Origin: Lineus longissimus
Taxonomy: Eukaryota; Nemertea; Pilidiophora; Heteronemertea; Lineidae
Assembly: GCF_910592395.1 (NCBI RefSeq)
Contig: NC_088319.1
Span: 12,646,001 to 12,710,000 of the forward strand
DNA: 64,000 nt
Reading direction: 5' to 3'
The notes under the pieces are model-generated. The model was not told the origin of the DNA and ran no database searches. It worked only from the letters and a program-made list of their open reading frames with translations. Every line of letters starts with the position of its first letter. Within the stretch, counting starts at the first letter, position 1. Positions 11,501 through 23,500 of this stretch are shown piece by piece. The translations under genes and the position numbers were made by a program.

Positions 11501-14500
11501 AGTGAAATGAGGTGAATTACAAGTGATGTTAAGACCTATAATTTCTGCCCTCTTTTGTACGCTTACCTCTTTCGATAGCACCCGTTGCATCAGCCGAACT
11601 TCATCACAAGCCGACGTCTGCTCCCTGAAACATAATGGAACACTTGCATGAGAAGAGCAGACACTATGACATGCACTGCAAGTCCCAAGTGGCAGAACTG
11701 GTACAGATACCACTTGCATTACCGCCTGCATCCGCTCTTACTCTAAGGGTTAGGCCAATAACCGCAGTTTCGAGTTCGGCTAATTCAAATTTTCGATTAT
11801 TTACTCTGATACTTACTTAGAATCTCCTTTATCCAGAGCAAAGTCGAGCAGATCTTCATAGCTCACATTGCTGTCCGGCATCTTATACTTGGCAGTCATC
11901 TTCGGCATACCATCCGTCTCCTCAAGGTCATTTGATCCATCAAAGGTCACCTTCTGACTCCAGAATGGGTCAAGGTCATCCAGAAATCCTAATTGTTCCG
12001 CTGTACAGTTAGCGAGCATTGTGTATCCAGTTTTCGTTGAGTTTCCGTTTGTGTCTCCATTTTCCTTCGCATCCTCCGGTGCGCTTGCAAAATTATCCTC
12101 ATCGGATGTGCGCGCACTGCGGCCATTAGGACACGCGTTTTGATAAGTGGAAGTTGCGACGCTCTGGTCAATGACGAGCGGGTATTTCCTCTGTCGTGGC
12201 TTGGTGTTGAGTGTCGTCGGCCGTGATCGATCCCGAGGCGGTAATGGAGGAGGATCGACTCCAGATGTTTCCTCCGCATTTGGGCTCTTTCCTCCGTCTA
12301 CAGCACCAATACCCTCATCCCGACTGGTCGGTAGCGAAACTTTTCGTCGCGTCATTGCGAACGACGACGCGTTGTCGTCAGGGCAGGAGAATTTCCGTGC
12401 ACCCGCAGTACGGGCTGTTGCACGGAACACCGGTACAGCATTTCCCGATCGCAGCCGCCGTAACGGATTAGTGTCAACTTCTGCCGGCTCCCCAGATTCC
12501 TGTTTTGGGTCCGGTGCTGGGCGCCGCGTGAGAGGCTTCACAAGTGGTTGGGCATTAGATAATGATATCCTACTTGATGCTTGAACATGTTCGATACTTT
12601 TTAATTCGACATTCCCGATACGTTTTCGTTCGAGCGTACCTATTTCCATAGGGGCAGAAATGAAGCTTTTACCCTCGGACGTAAAAGGACTAGTTTTCAT
12701 ATTTTGAGCATTTGTAGGGCTTGGCGTCGGCTTAGGCGGAATCACCGGGCATTCCGGTTTATCCTCAGCACCAGAACTGACCGGGCTCCGGTCTTTACTA
12801 ATCTCAGCTATCGATGAAACAGGGCTGCGCTCGTAACTAAACGTACTGATCTCAGGTATCGAGCTGCAGGGGCTACGTTCCTTACTGATATTATGACTAC
12901 TGCCATCCGATTCGGGCTCACTGATTCCCTCCTTGCGCAATATCAAAGAATTTCGACCACGCCCCTCGGACGATGATGTACTGCGGCTATCCGCATCCGA
13001 ATCAGAAAGACGTTTCTCACACTCCATTTGGCGTTTCACACGCTGTTGGCGATAATGTTTTGGTCGTTCTCGCCGACTCGGACTCTCACATTTCGGTCCT
13101 GAACCGCCCGAACCTCGAGCAACTAAAAGATTGTACGCCTCCTGGGCTTCAGGGGTATTTAACTCCTCACTCGCGTCTGAAATGTTCGCCATCTCATCCG
13201 AGAAAGATGGCTTCTCAGGTTTTGGACTCCGACGTAACGTGGGTAGTTTGAACGGTAGTTTGGATCGAGGCGATTCACAACCGCTCTCCGAGTCCGTACG
13301 GCTGTGCGGTGACGTACTTACAATTGTGTCCGCGGCATTTAATGCAGCAAATTCATTGGCTAAAGCTATGGCATTGTCTATTTCACGTTCTTCTGATGCT
13401 GACATGGGTTTCATTGAATTTGAAATTCCTCCATTTTTACTTTCGTTTCTTGCTGCTGACTTAATTTCCTGTAAGAGAGGGAAGTTGATTAGAACATACA
13501 ACAAGAAATTATGGAAAATAATAATCTGTAGCCTATTATCAGTTTTCTGGAATCCAATCGAGAGGTATGGAGCATTTTGAAACTGGCAACTTGTTTGACG
13601 AATATGCAGCCTGAAAATTAAACAAATCTTGAACTAAAACAGCTGGAAAGAACGAGTTCTTAAATTAATCAAGTCTCATACAAATTGGCCAGAGGATTGT
13701 CCCCTCTCTTTTCGTTCTTTACAGGAAAATGACAATTTTCTTTTCACACAAACGTAAGATTATCAAGAAACTAAATGCACGAAGATGGTTTCAATCCAAT
13801 CAAAAATTGAGAATTTTTGATCGGCACTCAGTTAAAAAAATTAATATCTACCTTTAGATTCATTGAGATCAAATTTGCATACACCTAAGAGTTGACAAAC
13901 ACATGCCAAAGATGAAAATCCATAAACACACACAAAAAATTGCAATCAGAAAACATAGAGAGACATGGCGAAGGGAAAGGTCTTAAACAAAAACTTAAAA
14001 GTCTTTTCAATCTAAACCAAAGAACATTTTATAAAAAATAATTTCATCCTCAAGAATTTTTTACATCTTCAGAGTGCTAACACCAATAGATAAGAAACAG
14101 TGTAAATGAAACCACGTCACATTGGATTATAACAGCAGAAAAGTCACAAAAAAGGTACTCCAGCAGAACATTCAATCACGGTTTTGGCAATAAGACACAC
14201 ATCTGTAATGCATCTTCTTGTAGATGTTCACAGACTTGTTTCTTATAACTGCATAGAGGATCTTTCTTTGCAAACTTTTTGATGTTATAACTCAGTGTAA
14301 TGTTCTACATCGGGTGCGACACGGAGAATGATCTTTTGAGGACTGGAGGGGACACCTAGTATGATGTCTGAAAACTAGGAAATCCAAAAATTCACTCACA
14401 GTAGTCATTTTAAAACTTCTTTTAAGTATTTCAGTCATATCACTGCATCGATTTTTTTTGTCATTTCTCAAAAGTAATCTTCTTGCTTTCAATTAAATGC

Positions 14501-17500
14501 CTCTCGGTCCTCAAAAGTATGAACGGGTGAAATTTACTCACAATATTTAACTCCACTTAAGTCGACTAAACGCGGGAGAAAAAATTCAAGAAGCTAGATT
14601 TATATAAGAAAAAAATTCTGCCAATTTTTTTAATACAGATTTTGATCTCTGAATGCAATGTCAGTCTTTTTTCATATCCATGCTCTATAAATAGCATTCA
14701 TCAATGTCAAACACATGCAATTAGGTTTGGGGTAAATGTTTTCAAATATGTTCCCACCATTTCGATCCAACAGATTTCTGAAACTATTTTCCCCAAGTTA
14801 AAATTGTACAAAGTAAAAGAATATCTGCGCGGAACGAAGTTTGGAAAAACAACTAGATTGCAAAAAATTGAAATATTGTAGACAACCCGGTGCAAAGACA
14901 ACCTCGGTCCAATCACGTAGCTCATAGCTATGACAACCCTATTGAAGAAATGCCCCAAAATCAAAAATGGCTGGCAAATTTTCTTTTGCTTCCCGAGGTT
15001 GCCATGCACCGGTGGGTGTTCCATCATGCAGACTATCAGTTGGTAAGGTTTACTGCTATTAGTCTATAAGCTTGTATGATACAGCGTCACTTTATACAAT
15101 GTTAGATCAGAACATGTTTCCATCCACCATGCATTTCTATAAGGGATTGCACTGACTTGTTGACACAGTTACTATGGTAACTCAGACCACAGTCACCATG
15201 GTAACTCAAGACTTTGGGCCTGAAACAACCAATTTGGGACCAAAAGCAGTGTCCTCTAGCAGAAAGGGTGTCCTTAATAGAGAGTGTGTCCGTAATAGAG
15301 AGGTTCCACTGTACTGTTTCTGTAACCAGATGACAACATCACTGTACCTATACAACAGGCTTGAAAACAACAAGACTATGAGACAAGAGGTGGTGAATTG
15401 AAACCACTGTTACAATGTCACAACAGCAGTACCTGTTCGTAAAGGATGGCGGCCTGTGGCATCCACACGTTAACCTTGAAATATAGAGAGTCCACGTCAG
15501 ATAGAGGGGCCTGTAGTGCTGGTGATAGGAGAGGGCTCAAACTGGCAGGTCAGAAGTTGGGAACACCTCAGTGTTGCTCTGATATGTACGGATCACTGGA
15601 TGGAACACTTGTATTGTGGAAACACTACGGCCTAAGGCAGAAGAGCTCCTTCTAATCGAAGCAGTTTATTCTCTGTGTCCTTGAGCCTAAGCTTGGGCAT
15701 TTTGCAAAGATGGTCATCATCAAATCTGGCCACCACCTTCAGCGCCGAACCACGTAGATCTACATGGCCCAAACCCCCCCTCTTTAAGCTGGTTATCGGA
15801 GTCTCATGGACTTCATGAAAGAACTACGCCACCGCCATCTTCTGGGCAAGGTAGGAACTGAAAAGACCTGAAGACGGCGACTTTCAATGACGTCATGAAA
15901 GAACTACGCCATCGCCATCTTCAGGGCAAGGCAGGAACTGAAAAGACCTTTTCTTGTCCAGTTCCAGCCTTGCCCTGAAGATGGCGATGGCGTAGTTCCT
16001 TCATGAAGTCCATGAGACTCCGATAACCAGCTCAAAGGGGAGGGGATAAATGCAAATTCTTGAAGAACTTTAACATATTTTGAAACGTATTAATGAATGG
16101 AAACTTAAAGTATATCCTCTTACTTCAAATCACAGTTATCTTTTGTAAAGAGGAAATCACTGGGCACTATTACAATATTGACCATAAGCCTACAGACGAA
16201 AACTCAGAACCGAGGGACAATCGAAGCTGGGTTGATGACCGAAAACAAACAGGAGGCTAGCGCAAGGAGGGATACATCGGCAAGATGAAGCGGGATCGGA
16301 TGTAAACAATGACAACGACAAGAGGTGACAACACGATCAGTGCAACCCTTGAGAAACGTGGCATCGCTATGGCAACCCTGGGCAATCTAAGAACTTTTTT
16401 TTTAATGAACCACTTTCTTTCATATGATTTGTACTTAGATCTTTTAATTCTTTGTCATTTGTTATTGAGGTCAAGTCAATTATAACTTAAGAAGATTGAA
16501 AAAGATTTGGAATATTTTAAGCCAACACCACTTGAGAATACTTAGTAGAAAGAAAAACTCGAATAAAAGCAAAATGATTTAAAAATTTCCACCAAAGCGG
16601 TAGTGAAAGTGAAATTTTTATGAAATATGGCTAAAAAAGAAATTGTCCCAAATTCGATTTCAAAAACTTTCTTTCCTCGAGGCAAGTTTTTTTGACAGTG
16701 GGTGCCCAGGGCTGCGACAGGTGAACAAAATGACTCCCTCTCTTGTTAATAGGGGGCACTAACACACGGGTGGGGTGAACCACTACTTAACGGAATATTG
16801 CGTTTACAACACATACCAACTTATGTTTGAATTTCTTCAGTCTAGTCTCATGTTTCTCACCATTAGGGGGCGCTGTGTGTTTGGTGGGAGACGTCGGACC
16901 CGAACTCCGTCCATTAGCAACGTCGTCGAATTCCAATGAAGGCGATTTTTCCTTTGCTTTGAGCGCCCTCTCCTGGCGGTCGTTGGAAGTATTGTCGGAT
17001 AAGGCTTTGAATACTTCGTCCATGAGCGATGGGCCTAGATCAAAGTCAGACTGAAAAAGACACACATACAATATTTGAATCATGGCAGGTTAGATCCTCA
17101 TCAAGGGTTAAAGTTCAAATGAAACAGAAGTTTACAACCACCTCCAAGTTCTTGCAGGCGCAAACAAAGTTCCGAAAACTTCAAATACACAAACATTTCT
17201 CACAGGATCGTGTGATACGATATGAAAAGAATATTCAAACGCCAATAAAAAATTCAAATCTATTCTGCCTTACCGACATATCTGGCATTTTGAAGTCAAA
17301 GTCAGGCATTTTGAAATTGAAATCATCGTCTTCATCGACTTCTTCGTACTGTGGCGTCCGTCGTCCGTCCAGCGTGTCTGTGTCCGTCTGTGATTCCGTG
17401 AACGTTGAGACGCTGGCCATGCTACTGACGTCTGTCAATGTGTCACTCCACCTGGTGGTCAGAAATCAAATGAAATGATTAACAAATTGAAGGCAGCCCA

Positions 17501-20500
17501 CGAAGATGTCATCATAGACATTCGAAGTTCTCTTGTTTATTCAGACTCCTGACATTAACAGAGCCAAACTGAGCACAAGGAACAGCACCAGCATGGCACC
17601 CCTCCTTTCATTGGACAGCCAAGGGGAAAAGGAATGGAAGCCATCCAAAAGAGACCTGGCACCATGTAGAAGAGGAGATGAGGCAGCTTGGTCTGACGTG
17701 GGGAAACATCCACAGACAGGCTGCCAATAGGCTACTGTCAATCTGTCATCTGCTCGATCATCACCATGGCAAATGTCCTTGACTGTTGCAAATGACCTTG
17801 ACCGTGACCTTACCTTGAACCCTCATCACTGCCTCGATCTGACCCTCCACCAACTGATGAGGCAGACTTAAACAAGGCCATATCTGAATGGCTGACATGG
17901 ACTGGTGACGGCGTCCCCACCGAGTTTTGTTCATTTCGCGATAGGGAGGCAGATGAGCCGTTCATGTGATTTGGGGAACGTGCTGTAAGAAGAAAACAAT
18001 AATAATGATAATGAGACATCTAAAGTGCTGAATCCAATGCACTTTCACTGCTCAATTTCCTTCGCATTGTTACCCTAGCTATTGGCCTGTACGTTCCGGA
18101 TTCAAGCTCGATTCCCCGGGGAGTATCACATGTCCAAGCTGCAGGTATTCAGCGCTCAGGACTGACAAACATTTTTGCCACGTCTGCCAGCTGGATACCT
18201 TTCTGCACCTGGGTGGAGAGAAGCAAGTAGAGCGTCAAACCCAAGGACACACACTTACAAGAGACTTTGACTGGAAGCTTCGTGTATTCGTCCCCAATGA
18301 ACGAGATATCACCGAACATTGCGCCATCGTATCCGATATGGCCGGTGTGTCGGAGGTCATTCTGTGGACCACTGATCATGTCAGCGCTGATCTTGGGACC
18401 TCGAAGTGTGGACTTTCTCATCGACTCTGGAAATAGAAGACGCAACTTCGTTAAAAAGTGTCCACTATTAAATGAATTGTGATGATTTTTTTCTGAAAGT
18501 TTAAAACCTGTTATGTTTAATGATGATATTAGGTGAGTGGTGTGGGTTGTATTGAGTGAAACAAGATGGTGTAGGACTGATGGCCTTTGTCGCAATGTGG
18601 AAAGATGAATGACATTTTAACTTGCTCTGGATATTTACCGTAAATTATGAATGGATGATGAATTTTTTGGTGGAGGATGGTAACAGATGATGAGTGTTAG
18701 GATAAAGTAGTCGTATATGCATGAGGGTGTTTCAAAGAGTAAAACTGTATTGTAACTAAAACGGATGTAGTTCTACTAACACTGACTAATAAATAAAAGC
18801 ATGAAACACTAACAAATCATTATTGGTATCTTTTACAACATAATTTGATAGAAGCATGCAAAACTGATAATTTCGAGACATTAAAGAAAAGAACAAAATT
18901 GGCAACTTAGGGGTAACTCAGCCTCTGGAGATGGAAAATTGGGGAATACAGAAGAAACAGTGCAGCTGCCATTAACTGCTAAAAGGCTGCAGATTGGAGC
19001 ATTATTGTTTTTAGCAGTTTCTCAACGGAAAAGCCATGCAACTTCTGCAGGAACTGAAGCAAATGAAAAAAAGATAGACGATTTTTGCTGTGTTTTATCA
19101 TTTTTTAAAGATTTTGCAAAAATGGCAGTTTCAAATTTATAGCTATGAGTATGAAAGCAGTGCATTCCTTTGTTTCAAACAAGCAATCTGAAATGTTAAG
19201 CTAAGCGCACACGGGCAACAAAATGACAAAAAAACCTGAAAACATTTGTTTTCGAATATTTTTTCACAATTTGTTGCCCGTCTGCGGGCGACAAAAACAA
19301 ATGTTTTTCGAAAACATTTGTTTTTGAAACAGTTTTCGAATATTAAACATGCAATATATTTTTGACCGAGTCAAAATGTTTTTCGTCAAAACGTCGCCCG
19401 TTTGCGGGTGACTGCAACGAAACGTAAAACATTTTTTTACGTCATCATCGTCATTAGCCAATCACGATGACGTTCAGCGTCATGTGATACCAACCAAGCG
19501 GGGGTGTGACGTATGGCGCAACCATGGTTACCCCTTGATTTTGACGTGACCTGTGACGTGACCGTGTCATTTTGTCTCCCGTGTGCGGGTGATTGAAACA
19601 AACACGACAAAGACAAATGTTTTCAGTTTCGCTGTCATTTTGTTGTCCGTGTGCGCTCAGCTTTAGCAGCAGCAATAACATGTTTATACGCTAAACATTT
19701 GCTCCAGAACATTTCATGAATTTTTCAGCATAAGCTACTTACTGAATCGGCTAGCTGAAAATACACAAATATATATTCTCTCGGTAAAAAATTGGGGAAA
19801 AAACAACACGATGACATGAAATGAAAATGAGTTTGTTTGATGTGGATGGGAGGGATGAACATACTAGAGTGAGTGGAAGGAAAAGGCAAGCATCATATCA
19901 CAATCAATCAAAGTTAAAAGCACCTACGACTTTGAGTTCAAATAAGGCGCACCAAGGCCTGATGTTTTCCATCCTGACACACACCAGGGGGGTCACCGGT
20001 AAACTCGACTATTGTATGTTTTATTTGAATTAAAAGTATAATTTCTCGACTTCAAATGAAAAGTTGTGCTTTATGATATAACGCCTCGGCTTGAATCTAC
20101 ATTAACACCTGATCCAACATCATGGACAAAGGCTCTAGTTTTTGTAGTTTTACCTTCTTCCAATTCAATTTAAACAAAAACTGTTTTTCACAGCATAACG
20201 CCAGGCTTAACAGCCAGCCATATGACCCGATTTAAACTTTTATTGGAGTTAGGTGACGATGACGTTAACCAACTGAGTTCAAAACTAAAAATTATTCAAT
20301 CTGAATTAAAGTTTTCACTGACAACCTTAAAATGGCTCTGGTGATGACCTTATACCCCTGGGCGAAATTTCTTAACTGGCCACACTCAAGCTTGAATGAA
20401 AACATGTATTAAATCGCCAGAAATCAAACTTTTCCAAACAAAAGCTATGATCCTTTGGGCTGTAATCAAACTGTATATTTAAATGCCGAATTAAAGTTTT

Positions 20501-23500
20501 CACAATTCTTAGTGAACTCTCAGTAAGATGACCATGCCGTTACCTCTGGGCTTTTTTATTTCGTCACACGATAATTTCAGCCGAACAAAAAAGTGTATTT
20601 AATCACGCCGAATTAAAACGCGCGACAAAGCGATTATGTATAAAACCTTTTTGGTCGCTGTTCGTGTTTTACCAGCTGTGTCAAATGTTTATAATTGTCA
20701 GCGATTTTCTGAATGAAATCTAAAAGCTTGTGGTTAACGGTGCATTGGCGTGAAAAGGCTCAAAGCGGCGAAATAAGAATGGATTGCAACATCTAAAGTG
20801 ACCCAGGGGACAGCCTATGATTAAGGGTTTTTGCAAGAGGCGTTCAGATGAAAAAATTCAACATATGATAATACAACATGTATTTATTTCACTACAGGTA
20901 GCTTTTAAGTGTTATTTTTTAAAACTTTAATTGCTCTGACCACATCACTGCTCATTACTAAAAGATGACCTTTGCTGGAAAAGGCATTGATCTATAATAT
21001 GACCTTGCATTTTTTCTGTCTAGTTCAGAAAAGCTCCTTTATACCAATTGAAAAATCTTCAAACAGAAATCGCCAACTTTTTACAAACTTTGGGAACAAC
21101 ACCAGCTCAGCATGATTACAAGTGTGGACTTTGTATGGATTAAGCAAAATCTTGAGCAACCCTGTCGATCTGTTCGCTAAACGATCCTGTCCAATCGAGA
21201 AGTTTTTTTCTCCCCACAATGACAGTCATACAAATAACCCTGTAAATTCGGCAAAATATTTTCACACCTGTAATGTCTTTTTCTAAACAATCTCAAATTA
21301 TCCTGTCACTACAATTTACCGTTAAGTCTTCCAACACTCCCAAACAGTTTATAGCAAAAAACAACAGAATGTCAAGTTTTTCTTTATATTTCTTTACCTC
21401 CTGACAAGTGTTTCTCTTGTTATTTTTTTTTGTTTTTGAATGAGATTTCGATTTGATCATGAGAGGAATGCCTTTCAGACGTGTGTCCGTGGGAATGGGA
21501 AAAACATGTCAATTTGTCTATGACTAAAAGCACCACACAAAGAAGTGATTTAAGTCGCTGCTACGTGTGACAAAATGATCTCTTGTTTGCAGGAAAAACC
21601 AGTAATTTCTGGTTTTGATACGGACTTCCAGGCCCCTGCGATCTCCAATGCAATAAAAGTGATTATCTTTGAGTCGCATGCAATTATCGGAGGTCGCAGC
21701 AGCTGCACCATGCTCAAAATCTTGAGCTAAAATACTTATCAAGTAGGCGAATAGAAGATGGAAGGATGCTAGGATGCTTGGAGACTGACAGCTCATGCAC
21801 AGATGGAGGAGGACTAGACGATACTACAGGATAGCAGCAAGCAAGAATCTTGGACCTGGGAAGGGGAGGAGCTATGCCTTGACCCGGCCCAATTCAGGCA
21901 ACAAGGTGCAAACGCACACCATCAAATTTCAGCACATTCGAATACTTGGTCAACCATGCAATAGATTATACAGCATGAATTTCGGACAAACCCCATACCA
22001 CATTTCATTTCTTATGCACAAGTATCTCGTCTCTCCAAAATTTACATGAACACCGAAAGCCACATTCACGAAGCTTTTACCTTTTTCCATAAAATCCAGG
22101 GTGCAGACTAAAAAATGAGAACAAAATTTGAAGAAAAAATAACCAACAGCAATTTTTAACTTCTTTTAACTCAACACCCTGTATAACTGTAGTGTCACTT
22201 TTGGTGATGGAAAATTTTTACTTTTGGAGCATTCTTGAACTGTCTTTATGGTCATGCAAGTTCAAAATCATGCTGTTCTGTTTTTTATCTTGGTTAACAT
22301 GCAGAAAGGGCATTTTTAGGTTGAGTTTGTCTTGGCAACAAATTCTGTTTCGCAGCAAAAAAGTCCTTAGCAATGAATACCAGAGACATGCATTGGACTG
22401 TCAAGAAACTACAAAATGAAATACTATAGTTTAATTAATTGCGTTTTTGTGAAAGCCCCAGAAAAAGAATCAATGTTAGACTTTTTACCAGGAATTACAC
22501 TTCAACTTTAAAACAAGATCAAGAGATAGACCATCCTCAGTGGCTTTCCAGTATAAAATCACCCGAGGCACTTTTCAATACACCAAGGGCGGGCAGTACA
22601 CAATTGGAACCCAGGATTAGAAAGTTCAGATGTTAAGAGTGGTGCTGCTAGCGTAAGAGAGGAGATGAGTGTCCATTAGTAGAAGCTCTCTACGGGAATA
22701 AGATAAACAGCAGCGCCCCCTATATTCGATTGCCTCACCTTTTCGGTTAATCTTAGTTTTGCGGTAGACGGGACTCATGTGTTTCATCTCGGCGTAGGGT
22801 ACGACGTCTCCCGGGTTGAACAACCCGGTCTTTCCGTTTGTGATGAGGCATCCTCGGTATAACTCGGGGTTGTTCTGCGGCCTAGAAAAGTGGAACACAT
22901 AAATCATGGGGTGATCCTTTAATCTGTCTGGCCACCCACACCTTCAGTCACTATTTCTGTTGTCTGAATCACCTCCGCTTTTATTCAAGGTGACAACTTT
23001 TAAATCTATAATCTATTTCAATAACACTATGATTAAGCCATTTGCACCGGAATATAACTATTTCAGTCTTAAAATCTCACAAGGGATTGTCATGTTTCAG
23101 GTTTTTTTTAATACCTGACTTGTGCAAAACCAACTAATTGTCCCCTGGCCAGCAGATCAGGTTTTCTGACTTTCATCTGACAATGAATATGATTTTCTGC
23201 TCATCCTTCAAGTTCGGACAAATGTGACCCGCTCTACCAAAACTAGGCGCTTGTCGCATCTGAACTTGAGACTTGTAGACTACTACTATTGTAGACCTTT
23301 TGTGAAATGTGACCAAATCAGTTTGTAATAGATTTCACAAAAGGTCTACAATAGGGAAATGAACAACAAGTCCGTATCAACCTGTCAAGTTCAGATGCGA
23401 CAAGCGCCTAGTTTTGGTAGAGCGAGTCACAAATGTTTGATGACTGGATCGTTTCTACAAATCTGATGCAAGGTGGATGAATATGACCATCTTGCACTTC

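Noticed and set aside
12147-13580. Plus-strand frames of 145, 149, 92 and 86 codons opposite the long kinase exon
   Set aside because: They are antisense shadows of exon 13, whose minus-strand frame is 550 codons with matching splice phases and the composition of an ACK tail.
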